Below, one piece after another: positions 51,845 to 60,624 of a DNA stretch of 64,000 nucleotides. Origin of the DNA: VRUE01 sp963780815. Its GTDB lineage: Bacteria; Actinomycetota; Thermoleophilia; Solirubrobacterales; 70-9. Under the pieces are notes generated by a model that worked only from the letters and a program-made list of their open reading frames with translations, made no database searches and was not told where the DNA came from. The DNA is taken from positions 214,893-278,892 of the forward strand of contig CAWADG010000006.1 of the NCBI GenBank assembly GCA_963780815.1, read 5' to 3'. The translations under genes were made by a program, and so were the position numbers. Each line of letters starts with the position of its first letter. Positions within the stretch are counted from its first letter, which is position 1.

Positions 51845-52707
51845 GTGCTTCGGACACAGCCACGTCGGCGGGCGTCGCCACCTCGCCGGCGCGCCCGCGC
51901 TCGATGGCCAGAAAGAAGTTCCTGCACCTCCTCGTCAGGGCACTGGAGCCGGTAATCACGATTGTGGTCCTGCTTGCTCTTGCTCAAGTCGTGATCAGCC
52001 TGTTGGACGTAAAGAGTTACCTGGTTCCGAAGCCATCGGAAGTTGCGGAAACGATGGTCGAAGAATGGTCGGTTCTCTGGCCGGCTCTCTTAGTCACCCT
52101 AAGAGAGGTGTTGATCGGCTTCGCCCTGGCAGCGGTGCTTGGCATCCTGATCGCGGGAGTTCTCGTCTACATCCCGCTCCTGCGTCGCATCTTCTACCCG
52201 ATGTTGATTGCGACCCAGACGATTCCCAAGGTAGCCGTAGCCCCTCTGCTGCTTGTCTGGTTTGGATTCGGCATCACCCCGAAGGTTCTCGTTGTGTTCT
52301 TCATCTGCTTCTTCCCGATCGTGATCAGCACGATGGCCGGACTCTCGACAGTGCCGGAGAACATGGTTTTGCTGGCAAAGTCGATGGGTGCAAGCCGGTT
52401 GCAGACCTTTCGCAAGGTTCAGCTAGTTCATGCCGTGCCGTCGATTTTCGGAGGCCTTAAGGTCGCGATCACGCTCTCCATCATCGGAGCGATCGTCGGC
52501 GAGTACGTCGGCTCGGAAGCTGGGATCGGCTATGTGCTGATTACCGCAAATGGGCAGTTGAATACGCCACTGATCTTCGCTGCGATCGCACTGATTACCG
52601 GACTTGGGCTACTCCTTTTCGCTGCGGTCTCGCTGCTGGAACGGCTAATCCCAGGTCACGTTCGGACCTCTTCGGAGCAGCAACTCGTCACGGGGTCAGC
52701 CTTCTAG
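51841..52707 (+). CDS. ABC transporter permease (SsuC/TauC-like)
   Basis: 288 residues; GTG overlaps the ATPase stop. Six or more membrane helices; the EAA loop is MGASRLQTFRKVQLVHAVPS. Typical MetI-like permease order: YLVPKPSEVAETMVEEW (start of first periplasmic part), LLVWFGFGITPKVLVVFF. Works with the ATPase and the lipoprotein that follows 42 bases later. Confidence 0.93.
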   Translation: MSASDTATSAGVATSPARPRSMARKKFLHLLVRALEPVITIVVLLALAQVVISLLDVKSYLVPKPSEVAETMVEEWSVLWPALLVTLREVLIGFALAAVLGILIAGVLVYIPLLRRIFYPMLIATQTIPKVAVAPLLLVWFGFGITPKVLVVFFICFFPIVISTMAGLSTVPENMVLLAKSMGASRLQTFRKVQLVHAVPSIFGGLKVAITLSIIGAIVGEYVGSEAGIGYVLITANGQLNTPLIFAAIALITGLGLLLFAAVSLLERLIPGHVRTSSEQQLVTGSAF

Positions 52708-52749
52708 TTTTCACTCTAGCTATCCACCAAACCAGAAAGGCAGTGCCGG

Positions 52750-53802
52750 ATGCGCAAGAACGATGCGAAGGTTTTCAACAGTTGGGGCTTGTCAAAGCTC
52801 GCCTTGGTAGGGCTCTGTGGCCTGGCGGCCCTGGCGATCGCAGTCAGCGGTTGTGGCTCGAGCTCGTCGACCACCGAATCGACCCAGGGTGGATCGCTCA
52901 AGAGCGTCAGCCTGCGACTCGACTGGGCACCGCAGGGTTACCAAGCGCCGTTCTACGCCGCGAAGGCACTGGGGTATTACGAAAAAGCGGGACTGGATGT
53001 CGACGTCCAGAGCGGACAGGGGACCTCCACGACAATCAAGCTCGTCGCCAACGGCTCGGATGATTTTGGATTCGGCCAACTTTCGGAAGTCGCGTTCTCA
53101 CGGACCGAACACGAAGTTCCGCTCAAAGCGATTGCGGGTGTGTTTCAGCAGATGCCGGACACAGTGTTTGTTCGGGCGGATAGTGGAATCGAATCGGTCT
53201 CCGAACTGCCCGGGAAGAGTCTCGTCACCTCAGCGGGCGACTCTTCCAATGAATTCTTTCCGGCGCTTGCTGCGGCAAATGGCTTCAATGCCGACGAAGT
53301 CAACTTCCTCACGACGAGCAGCGAAACAAAGGAGCAAGTCTTCCTTGGCGGCAAAGGCGACGGTCTACTGGATTTCTCGGTTGCCCAATTTCTTCTCGAA
53401 CGGGAAGGTACTCCCGTCAAGGCGTTCCCATACGCCGAAAACGGTGTGAACCTGATCAGCCAGGGACTCTTTACTAGCGATGATGAGATGGAAAACGAAT
53501 CTGAAACTGCCGCGTTCGTCAAAGCGTCGATGGAAGGTCTGGCCTTCGCGAAAGCCAACCCCAAGAAAGCCGCGGCATTTGTTGTGGAAGCTAATGAAAA
53601 GGCGATTGATCAGGAACAGGCGGAAACCGAACTCAAGGCGACTTTGCCTTTGATGGAAACCGAAGCAACGAAGGGCAAACCGCTCGGATACATGGCCCCG
53701 ACTGATTGGGAAAAGAGCGTTGAACTGATGGAAAAGTACCTCGAAATGAAGGAAGAAGACCCTGCGAACCTCTACACCAACCAGTTCATCGGAAAGGAAT
53801 GA
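52750..53802 (+). CDS. ABC substrate-binding lipoprotein (NMT1/THI5-like)
   Basis: 350 residues. Lipoprotein signal with lipobox AVSGCGSSSS, then SVSLRLDWAPQGYQAPFYAA, KALGYYEKAGLDVDVQSGQG, typical of NMT1/THI5-like periplasmic proteins for pyrimidine precursors, sulfonates and related small anions or heterocycles. GDGLLDFSVAQFLLERE helps form the cleft. It delivers the ligand to the permease. Codon use is more A-rich than neighbours, consistent with high expression. A strong hairpin follows in the next gene. Confidence 0.92.
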   Translation: MRKNDAKVFNSWGLSKLALVGLCGLAALAIAVSGCGSSSSTTESTQGGSLKSVSLRLDWAPQGYQAPFYAAKALGYYEKAGLDVDVQSGQGTSTTIKLVANGSDDFGFGQLSEVAFSRTEHEVPLKAIAGVFQQMPDTVFVRADSGIESVSELPGKSLVTSAGDSSNEFFPALAAANGFNADEVNFLTTSSETKEQVFLGGKGDGLLDFSVAQFLLEREGTPVKAFPYAENGVNLISQGLFTSDDEMENESETAAFVKASMEGLAFAKANPKKAAAFVVEANEKAIDQEQAETELKATLPLMETEATKGKPLGYMAPTDWEKSVELMEKYLEMKEEDPANLYTNQFIGKE

Positions 53803-54425
53803 CCCAGCAGCCGGCCGAGAGCATCTTGGAGCTCCCCCCCCGTGGATATCACGGGGGGGAGTTGCCGGCTGGGTGGGCGCTGACGATTACCGATCTCGAG
53901 GGTGGGCAGCCATGTGATTTTGTTTGTCTTTCTCAAGGAGACATCACCGAGCGGTTGTCCGCCCATGCAACGATCATGCGGAATGAAAGCCTCTACGTAA
54001 CGTCGGGCTCGGGCCTTTACTCAAACCAGCAGCGTGAGCTCTGCCGAATCGTTGAGGACTCTGTCGGTCCGGGCGGACACGACCTGCTGTGTGGAATGTG
54101 CAGTCAGGCCTCGACCGAACTCAAGTTCGGCGTCAGGGGCGCCCCAAATTGCACCGCTAACCTCACCGCCGCCCTCGCCCCATGGGGAGTGCCTGCTGGC
54201 GGTCTCATCTCATCATTCAACGTTTTCATGCGTTTAGAGCTTGGGGACGACGGAGCGGTCGCGATCGGGACGCCGCTTTCGCAGGCCGGCGACCATGTCG
54301 TCTTGTCGGCGTTGACTGACTGCATTTTTGCTGTCTCCAATTGTCCGTCGGAGTGGGGGGCTACCTCACGAGGCGAGCTGTCTTCAATCGGGCTCGAGGT
54401 GCATTCGGGAGGCAGAGATGGCTGA
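53799..54425 (+). CDS. DUF1989 family (urea-carboxylase-associated) protein
   Basis: 208 residues; ATGA overlap with the lipoprotein gene. Matches the DUF1989 pattern: GWALTITDLEGGQPCDFVCL, then TSGSGLYSNQQRELCRIVED, HDLLCGMCS, and SFNVFMRLELGDDGAVAIG; conserved Cys and Asn residues may bind metal. In other bacteria these genes accompany urea carboxylase or allophanate-type pathways. Suggests that the imported compound is nitrogen-rich. Confidence 0.88.
   Translation: MTQQPAESILELPPRGYHGGELPAGWALTITDLEGGQPCDFVCLSQGDITERLSAHATIMRNESLYVTSGSGLYSNQQRELCRIVEDSVGPGGHDLLCGMCSQASTELKFGVRGAPNCTANLTAALAPWGVPAGGLISSFNVFMRLELGDDGAVAIGTPLSQAGDHVVLSALTDCIFAVSNCPSEWGATSRGELSSIGLEVHSGGRDG
53832..53861 (+). 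promoter_or_regulatory. Very stable intra-operon hairpin (C8/G7)
   Basis: CTCCCCCCCCGTG (53832-53844) pairs with CACGGGGGGGAG (53850-53861) across GATAT, with one C unpaired. It starts 30 bases after the lipoprotein stop, inside the DUF1989 coding sequence. This location is typical for elements that protect an upstream binding-protein mRNA from 3' decay or reduce downstream expression. Confidence 0.5.
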
Positions 54426-55179
54426 ACTCGTCGTTCGCCCATACGACAGCACCAATGGCGCCTCTCGAACGGAGCATGTGCGACGCGAGCTGACAGAAGC
54501 GATCCGGAGAGGCCAGCTCCGTCCGGGTGACCAGTTGCCCACCGAGGAGGAACTTGAAGTGAGCTTCGGGGTGAGTCGCCTGAGCGTGCGCGAGGCCATG
54601 CACGCCCTGGAAGCGATTGGCCTAGTCGCCGTTCTTCATGGCCGCGGACGTTTTGTCGCCCCGGACCGACGCGAGCGCTTCGCCAGGCACTTTCGCGATT
54701 TGATCGAGGAATGGGGTGAGAGCGACCCGGAGCTGCGCGATGTTCGTGGCGCGCTCGATTCGCTTGCCGCCGAACGTGCCGCCGAACGTACCGAAGAGCA
54801 ACTCGTGGATCAGTTGCGCGCCCTCAACGGAGCTCTTCGCGACCTTATGCCAAGCGATGATTCGTCCGTCCTGTCGGCCTGTGACGTGGCATTTCATCTA
54901 CGACTCGCTCGCGCGAGCGACAGTCCCCTGTTGCTCGAGTTGCTGGAAGCTCTTCACAGGCGCCAGCGGGAGTCGCGCGCTTTTAGCATTCGAGCCAGCG
55001 CGGGACGTTCAGTGAGCCAGCACGAGTCAGTCATCAAAGCAGTCGAGGAAGGCGATCCCGAGGCTGCTCGCCTGGCGATGACAGTCCATATTGCGACCGC
55101 CGTTAACGGCGGTCGGTCTGAGCGAGAGGAGAAGGATGCCCGTCGTGACAATTCAGATGTGGCCGGGACGCACGCTTGA
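54418..55179 (+). CDS. FadR-subfamily GntR regulator 1
   Basis: 253 residues; ATG 54418 with GGGAGGCAGAG ahead. Winged HTH: VRRELTEAIRRGQLRPGDQL, PTEEELEVSFGVSRLSVREA, MHALEAIGLVAVLHGRGRFV. The C-terminal FCD domain carries His/Asp metal-ligand-type positions (CDVAFHLRLARASDSPLL). Such proteins usually repress a catabolic operon until a small acid binds. It lies inside the operon, so likely autoregulated. Confidence 0.92.
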   Translation: MAELVVRPYDSTNGASRTEHVRRELTEAIRRGQLRPGDQLPTEEELEVSFGVSRLSVREAMHALEAIGLVAVLHGRGRFVAPDRRERFARHFRDLIEEWGESDPELRDVRGALDSLAAERAAERTEEQLVDQLRALNGALRDLMPSDDSSVLSACDVAFHLRLARASDSPLLLELLEALHRRQRESRAFSIRASAGRSVSQHESVIKAVEEGDPEAARLAMTVHIATAVNGGRSEREEKDARRDNSDVAGTHA

Positions 55180-55330
55180 TCAGAAGCGTGCACTCATCCG
55201 AGATATCACCGCGGCTATGGTCGAGCACGTTGACGCTCGTCCCGATGCCCTACACGTGATCCTTCAGGAGGTCGATAGGGAGAACTGGGGCCTTGCAGGA
55301 GTCCTCGGAGTCGATCGGAGCGACGTGTGA
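55136..55330 (+). CDS. 4-oxalocrotonate tautomerase-family enzyme
   Basis: 64 residues; ATG 55136 is preceded by GAGAGGAGAAGG and lies 44 bases inside the regulator gene. Pro directly after Met (MPVVTIQMWPGRTLDQKRAL) would be the catalytic N-terminal proline. The pattern IRDITAAMVEHVDARPDALH, VILQEVDRENWGLAG fits the family. It catalyses keto-enol isomerisation of dienoic acids. GTGA overlap with the next gene. Confidence 0.9.
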   Translation: MPVVTIQMWPGRTLDQKRALIRDITAAMVEHVDARPDALHVILQEVDRENWGLAGVLGVDRSDV

Positions 55331-56310
55331 GTCTCGCTCAGCTCGATCGAGCCCGCACGGCGCTGCTGGTGGTTGACATGCAGAACGCATTCGTCTCCGA
55401 CCGAGGCACCTTAGGACTCTCTGGGGTCAGCGTCGCCTCGACGCAGGAGTGCGTGCCGCGCATCGCCGCGACGGTTGAAGTCGCAGAAGCTGCTGGGGTG
55501 CCGGTGCTCTGGACACGTCAGGTCCACCTAGCTGACGACGTGCGTCGAGAGGCTAAGCGCATCGCCCCTCATACAGCTCGGCGCAAGCAGATCGCCGCCC
55601 TTGCGGGATCATGGGACGCCGAGATCGTCGACGAGTTGGTTCGACTGGCCTCGGACCCAACCATGATTGTGGTGAAGCACCGTTTCGGTGCTTTTTACGA
55701 GACACGGCTTGAGGCGCTGCTTCGCATGCTCGGCACCCAGAGCCTCTTAATCTGTGGCACGACAGCAAACGCGTGCGTCGAGACGACGATGCGTGAAGCG
55801 TATATGCGCGACTACGACGTCGTTGCGATCCGTGACTGCGTACCCGCCGTAAGGACAGAGTGGATGGCGCAGACCTTAGCGATTTGGGAGCAATACCTGG
55901 GGAAGGTTGCATCCTCTGAGGAAGTGATCGCCTGGCTTGGCTCAGAGGAGACCGCTGCTGTGGATGGTGTTGGGCACATTCTGCTCGAAGCCGTCGACCT
56001 CGACCTGCTCGCCAACTTCTACCTGAAGGTGCTCGGTCTGACCGAGCGCAAGCGGGGCGAAACGGTGGATGGACGGCCGCTCATCGTCACCGATCAGGGC
56101 ATTGGGCTGACGAACGGCAAAACTGACGGCGGAACCAGTGGGTTTGATCATTTGGCGCTCAGAGTGCACGGCCTAGAAAAGCTCGTGGAGAGGGTAGAGG
56201 AGGCGAATTGCACGATCCTCCGGGGTCCGCAGGACAGCGAGTACGGGACCTCTTTCTACATCGCTGATCCCGAGGGCAACGTCGTCGAGCTGATTGGGAG
56301 CAGAAGATGA
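55327..56310 (+). CDS. Isochorismatase-like hydrolase fused to a VOC (glyoxalase-fold) domain
   Basis: 327 residues, GTG start. The N-terminal domain (1-205) has the Asp-Lys-Cys triad of isochorismatase-like amidases: LLVVDMQNAF (Asp17), VVKHRFGAF (Lys117) and TANACVETTM (Cys150). The C-terminal domain (about 215-327) is a VOC fold: GHILLEAVDLDLLANFYLKV, LGLTERKRG, SGFDHLALRVHG, FYIADPEGNVVEL. Isochorismatase-type amidases include N-carbamoylsarcosine amidase. The fusion is unusual; VOC could be a metal-dependent partner step or a ligand domain. ATGA overlap with the peptidase gene. Confidence 0.88.
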   Translation: MSLAQLDRARTALLVVDMQNAFVSDRGTLGLSGVSVASTQECVPRIAATVEVAEAAGVPVLWTRQVHLADDVRREAKRIAPHTARRKQIAALAGSWDAEIVDELVRLASDPTMIVVKHRFGAFYETRLEALLRMLGTQSLLICGTTANACVETTMREAYMRDYDVVAIRDCVPAVRTEWMAQTLAIWEQYLGKVASSEEVIAWLGSEETAAVDGVGHILLEAVDLDLLANFYLKVLGLTERKRGETVDGRPLIVTDQGIGLTNGKTDGGTSGFDHLALRVHGLEKLVERVEEANCTILRGPQDSEYGTSFYIADPEGNVVELIGSRR

Positions 56311-57443
56311 GCGGCATCGATGCCATGTCTTCGCTCGGGAGCGAGATCCTGGCTAAGGCCAGGGAGGCGCTGCAGGAGATCAGTGTCGATGTATTGGTCG
56401 CAACCTCCCCGGAGAATGTCACCTATCTTTCTGGTGCCGCGCCTCCCTCTCAGCGGACAGTTCGATCCCGCCTCGCAGCGGCGATCGTGCCAGCCAGCGC
56501 TGCCGACGACGAGGTCGTGGTCGTCGACCTCGAGGGCCCGCTGGTAGAAGCACACAGCTGGCTCCGGCGGGTCCGCCGTTATGCCGAGTTCGTAGAACAC
56601 CCGGTCGATGTGATCGCCGCGTCCTTGGAGGAGCGCGGGTTGGACTCGGCGCGTATCGGGTTCGAGGCAAGCTACATGAGCCAGGCCGACGTCGAACGCT
56701 TGCGGGCGGCATTACCGCAAGGTGTGCTGGTGCCGGCTGACGAGCTGCTCGCGTCGCTCAGGATGTTCAAGACGTCCGGTGAGATCGAGCTGATCCGTCG
56801 CATCGGCCAAGTAGCAGAGCGCATACAGGTGGAAAGCGTGACTGAGGTTGCGGCTGGAGACACAGAGCAGGATCTCGCGCTCCTCCTGTCTGAGCGCTAT
56901 GCGAACGGTGGAGGAGATGCGCTCACGATGCTCGTCGTCGCCTCGGGAGAGCGCTCGGCTCATCCGAATGGTCCACCGACGAGCCGGCGGATGGCCCCCG
57001 GCGAGTTAGTCAGGCTGGACGTGATTGGGACTGGCGGCCACTACTGCTCCGACGTGGCACGTACCGCCGTTGTTGGGGAGCCCACGGCTGAGCAGGCGCG
57101 GGTTTACTCGTTGTTGGCCGAGGTCCACGAGCGGTGCATAGAGGCGATCAGGCCAGGCGTCTCCACCGCCAAGATTTATGAGATTTATCGAGAGGCCGTA
57201 CTCGTAGCGAACTTGCCCGCGTACCACTTCGTCGGCCACGGCTTGGGACTGACTCTGCATGAGCAGCCCTTCCTCGGGGTCGCATCGGATTCGGTCCTCG
57301 CGGAGGGGATGGTGCTTTGCATTGAGCCTCTGACCTTCGTCGAGGGGAGGTTCGGAATCCAGATCGAGGACGAGCTTCTCGTTACCGCTGACGGTTGCGA
57401 ACGCTTCACGGAGGCCGGCGACATGTTGAGGATCCCAGCGTGA
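56307..57443 (+). CDS. M24-family metallopeptidase (Xaa-Pro dipeptidase / creatinase fold)
   Basis: 378 residues. Five metal ligands of M24 peptidases are present: RLDVIG, CSDVART, FVGHGLGLTLHEQP, CIEPLTF and IQIEDELLV. The N-terminal creatinase-like domain is the first 150 residues (VDVLVATSPENVTYLSGAAP). Metal ligands favour a true peptidase, but pathway context (isochorismatase-type amidase, amidohydrolase) leaves creatinase-like chemistry open. TGATG overlap with the next gene. Confidence 0.9.
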   Translation: MSGIDAMSSLGSEILAKAREALQEISVDVLVATSPENVTYLSGAAPPSQRTVRSRLAAAIVPASAADDEVVVVDLEGPLVEAHSWLRRVRRYAEFVEHPVDVIAASLEERGLDSARIGFEASYMSQADVERLRAALPQGVLVPADELLASLRMFKTSGEIELIRRIGQVAERIQVESVTEVAAGDTEQDLALLLSERYANGGGDALTMLVVASGERSAHPNGPPTSRRMAPGELVRLDVIGTGGHYCSDVARTAVVGEPTAEQARVYSLLAEVHERCIEAIRPGVSTAKIYEIYREAVLVANLPAYHFVGHGLGLTLHEQPFLGVASDSVLAEGMVLCIEPLTFVEGRFGIQIEDELLVTADGCERFTEAGDMLRIPA

Positions 57444-58612
57444 TGCCGATCGAGAACTGCGAGGTGTTCCTCGTTGGGCTGCCTCAGCGTCGCGACCATT
57501 CGTGGGCAAGCAAGACGAGTGGAACCATCGGCCGGCACGCCATCGTGCGTATGGAGGCGGCTGATGCGACCGTCGGCTGGGGCGAGGCACCTGCGATCCC
57601 CACCTGGGGAGGCCATGGCATGCGCCAATACGGGGAGACTCCGGAGACCGTTGCCCATGTCGTGACGGAGCTTCTTGCGCCTGTCGCAATCGGATCGGAT
57701 CCTCTTGCGATAGGACCCCTCCACACGAGGATGGACGCGGTCGTTAAGGGTCATCCCTACGCGAAGGCGGCGGTCGATGTCGCGTGTCACGACATTGCTG
57801 CTCGGCAACTTGGCGTGTCCGTTGCCGATCTACTGGGTGGCCCCCGGCGCCCAGGCATCGAGATCTGCCATTCGCTCGGCCTCTTGGAGATCGACCTCTG
57901 CCTGGAGGAGGCAGAGAAAGCCGTGGCCGAGGGAGTTCGGACGATCAAGTGCAAGACGGGCGTGGACGGCGATCGCGACGTCGCGCTCGTTGCTGCGTTG
58001 CGCGATCGCCTAGGCCCGAACATTGCGATCCGCGTCGACGGCAACGAGGGCTACCGTTCTGTTTCGGAAGCTGTTTCGGTGACCAAGCGGCAGGAGGAAT
58101 TCGGACTTCTACTCTGCGAGCAGCCTTTGGGCGGCGCCAAAGCCCTAGCTGAGGTCGCACGCCGGATCGACGTGCCGGTCATGGCCGACGAGTCCGCGTG
58201 GACCGCCGAAGACATTCTCGAGCTCGCGGCGCTTGGTGCGGCAGAGTCATTTTCGTGCTATGTCACGAAGCCGGGCGGACTCTGGCGCGCCCGGCAGCAG
58301 GCCGAGATCGGCGCGACGGTTGGTATGACCTGCGACATCGGAGGCTCGATCGAGACCGGTATCGGTAATGCGGCCAATCTCCAGCTCGGCGTAAGCCTCG
58401 AGAGCGCGGTCATCCCGAGTGTCTGCCCGGTGAACGTGCCGAGAGACGCCGCGGGCCCCGAGATTGCCGGCGTGTACTACACCGACGATCTGATCGCTAC
58501 AGCCTTCGAGCTGGTCGAGGGGGTTGTTCGCCGCCCACCCGGCCCTGGCCTGGGAATCGAGGTCGACGAAGACAAGGTTCGCCACTACTCGTTGGTTGCT
58601 GCCGGAGCCTAG
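57443..58612 (+). CDS. Enolase-superfamily enzyme (mandelate racemase / muconate lactonizing type)
   Basis: 389 residues; ATG 57443 (GTG 57440 is also in frame). Barrel residues: TIKCKTG (Lys169, Lys171), VDGNEG (Asp199), CEQPL (Glu226), ADESAW (Asp249/Glu250) and VTKPGG (Lys276). This set is that of the MLE/dipeptide-epimerase subgroup, which performs racemisation, epimerisation or cycloisomerisation of carboxylates. The capping domain (1-130) has DHSWASKTSGTIGRHAIVRM. Its substrate probably is the imported carboxylate or an intermediate. Confidence 0.92.
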   Translation: MPIENCEVFLVGLPQRRDHSWASKTSGTIGRHAIVRMEAADATVGWGEAPAIPTWGGHGMRQYGETPETVAHVVTELLAPVAIGSDPLAIGPLHTRMDAVVKGHPYAKAAVDVACHDIAARQLGVSVADLLGGPRRPGIEICHSLGLLEIDLCLEEAEKAVAEGVRTIKCKTGVDGDRDVALVAALRDRLGPNIAIRVDGNEGYRSVSEAVSVTKRQEEFGLLLCEQPLGGAKALAEVARRIDVPVMADESAWTAEDILELAALGAAESFSCYVTKPGGLWRARQQAEIGATVGMTCDIGGSIETGIGNAANLQLGVSLESAVIPSVCPVNVPRDAAGPEIAGVYYTDDLIATAFELVEGVVRRPPGPGLGIEVDEDKVRHYSLVAAGA

Positions 58613-58615
58613 TGC

Positions 58616-59707
58616 GTGGCCAGGATTGCCGTGCTCGGAGCAGGATCGGGCGGCCTCGCCGCTGCCGCGCAACTTGGTGAACGTGAATTTGACGTCGTGC
58701 TCTGGTCGCGACCGGGGAACACATTCGATGCGCTGCAGAAGGCAGGCTCACCCAGCTTCGAGGGCGTCTTCGGTAGCGGGCGCGCGCAACTTGCGCTCCT
58801 GACTGATTCACTTGCTGCTGCGCTACGCGGCACCGACGCTGCCGTGGTCTGCCTGCCAGCCTTCGCCCTAGGGCCGCTCGCGGATGCCCTAGCGGCGCTC
58901 GATGCCGACGTGCCACTTGTGCTCAACCCTGGTGGGACCGGGGGGGCACTGAACATCGCGACCAGACTGCGCGCGAGCGGCGCGCGTCCGATCCCGATCG
59001 CGGAGTTTTCGACCCTTACCTATGTCGCTCGCAAGGCTGCGGCCGACCGCGTGGAGGTAAGCGCAGTCGCGGGTCGAGTGAGGTCCGCCTGCTTGCCAGG
59101 TGGTGAGGAGGCCTTACAGTGGGCTCGGGAGTTGTATCCCCAGACACGGGCTGAACGAGACGTCTTGGCTACGAGTCTCGCCAACGTGAACCTCGTTCTC
59201 CATCCGCCGGGCGCGATACTTGCCGCCGCTTGGGTCGAGGCGAGTAAGGGAGACTTCCTCTTTTACGCCCAGGCAACGACGCCTGCTGTGGCACGGACCA
59301 TGGCGGCTTTGGATTCCGAGCGACTCAGTGTCGCCTCTGCCTTCGGGCATGAGTTGGACCCTTTGTTGGAGGAGATGCGCGCAATCGGGACGATCGACGA
59401 TGGTGCTGCGAATGATTTGGGCGCAGCCATCCGCAGCGGCCGCGCCAACGCGGCGATTCGCGCTCCCACGTCCCTCGCAGACCGCTACTACCGCGAGGAC
59501 CTCCCTTTCGCACTGCGCCCCTTCTGCGAGCTGGCGCAAACGGCAGGAGTGCAGGTGCCGACCGCAGATGCGCTTCGTGCGCTGGCCGAAACTGTCTTGC
59601 CTGCGGGGACCATGGACGACGGACTGGGGTTGGAGGGTATGGGATTAGCGGATGCCGGCCTGGAGGAGACCCTCGGCCGAGTGGCGATTGGGGCCCAGCC
59701 ATCGTGA
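58616..59707 (+). CDS. NAD/octopine dehydrogenase-family oxidoreductase
   Basis: 363 residues, GTG start 3 bases after the enolase stop. Rossmann motif AVLGAGSGGLAAAAQLGERE, then LVLNPGGTGGALN, and the octopine-DH core VNLVLHPPGAILAAAWVEAS with the catalytic His region (LHPPG). The C-terminal ADRYYREDLPFALRPFCELA matches opine/nopaline dehydrogenase-like proteins. These make or break the C-N bond between an amino acid and a keto acid. Suggests an opine-like substrate for the pathway. Confidence 0.88.
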   Translation: MARIAVLGAGSGGLAAAAQLGEREFDVVLWSRPGNTFDALQKAGSPSFEGVFGSGRAQLALLTDSLAAALRGTDAAVVCLPAFALGPLADALAALDADVPLVLNPGGTGGALNIATRLRASGARPIPIAEFSTLTYVARKAAADRVEVSAVAGRVRSACLPGGEEALQWARELYPQTRAERDVLATSLANVNLVLHPPGAILAAAWVEASKGDFLFYAQATTPAVARTMAALDSERLSVASAFGHELDPLLEEMRAIGTIDDGAANDLGAAIRSGRANAAIRAPTSLADRYYREDLPFALRPFCELAQTAGVQVPTADALRALAETVLPAGTMDDGLGLEGMGLADAGLEETLGRVAIGAQPS

Positions 59708-60624
59708 ACTGGAGCGGCCTGCACCTTGCGGTGATCGGCGGTGACGAGCGCGACGTCGAGATCGCTCGCCTGGCAGCTCGAACTGGCGCCAGGGTCACCG
59801 CTCATGGCCTACCGTGGCCCAACGACGGTCTCGCAGACGTCGAGAAGGTCGACGATCCGCGCGGAGCTGCGGCTGGGGCCGACTACGCCCTATTACCCAT
59901 TCCAGGCCTCGACGGTGGGCGGGTCTTCGCTCCTTCTGCACCGGCGCCAATTCAGGCAGATGCAAAGCTTCTTAGCGTCATGGCGCCCGGGGCGGCAGCG
60001 GTCCTCGGTCGCGCTGACGGCCGACTGCGCACGGCGGCCAAAGAAAGCGGCGTAGAGCTCATCGAGTACGAGGACGACAAGGTCCTCATGCTCGAGCGCG
60101 GCCCGGCGATAGTCGAGGGCGCAATCGCGATCGCGATTAAGTCGACGGTGGTGACGATTCACGGAGCCCCGATCGGCGTGGTGGGGCAGGGGACGATTGG
60201 GACGCTCCTTTCCCGCACCCTCTTGTCGCTCGGCGCCAAGGTCACTGTTTTCGCCCGCAATCCGATACAGCGCGCGCGGGCAGGTGCTGACGGTTGTGCG
60301 GCCGCGGAGCTTGGCGACCTGGTTCGAATAGCGCCGAATCTGGCTATGTTGTTTTCCACCGTGCCCGCGCCAGTGGTGGGGGTTGAGGTCCTAGATGCCC
60401 TTCCACGTGGCTCTCTCGTAATGGACCTCGCGGCGCCCCCAGGTAGCGTTGATTTGGACCAGGCGCGGCGCTTGGGGCACACGGCGATTTGGGCTCGCGG
60501 ACTTGGGAGCCGCGCACCTTTGACAGTTGGACGAAGCCAATGGAGTGGGATCCAGCGTCGGATCGAGCGTCGCGAGGCGGCGCGGAAAAAGGGAAATGGT
60601 GTGAGAGGTGAGCGGGACCCGTAA
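59704..60624 (+). CDS. DpaA-like (dipicolinate synthase subunit A-like) dehydrogenase
   Basis: 306 residues, GTG start with GTGA overlap. N-terminal DpaA-type segment: LHLAVIGGDERDVEIARLAA, ADYALLPIPGLDGG; central AIVEGAIAIAIKSTVVTIHG, then a Rossmann motif IGVVGQGTIGTLLSRTLLSL. The order and motifs match dipicolinate synthase A, known from sporulating Firmicutes. No dpaB partner is adjacent and spores are not expected here. More likely it oxidises or reduces a related dihydropyridine- or opine-like acid. Overlaps the second regulator by 17 bases. Confidence 0.82.
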   Translation: MNWSGLHLAVIGGDERDVEIARLAARTGARVTAHGLPWPNDGLADVEKVDDPRGAAAGADYALLPIPGLDGGRVFAPSAPAPIQADAKLLSVMAPGAAAVLGRADGRLRTAAKESGVELIEYEDDKVLMLERGPAIVEGAIAIAIKSTVVTIHGAPIGVVGQGTIGTLLSRTLLSLGAKVTVFARNPIQRARAGADGCAAAELGDLVRIAPNLAMLFSTVPAPVVGVEVLDALPRGSLVMDLAAPPGSVDLDQARRLGHTAIWARGLGSRAPLTVGRSQWSGIQRRIERREAARKKGNGVRGERDP

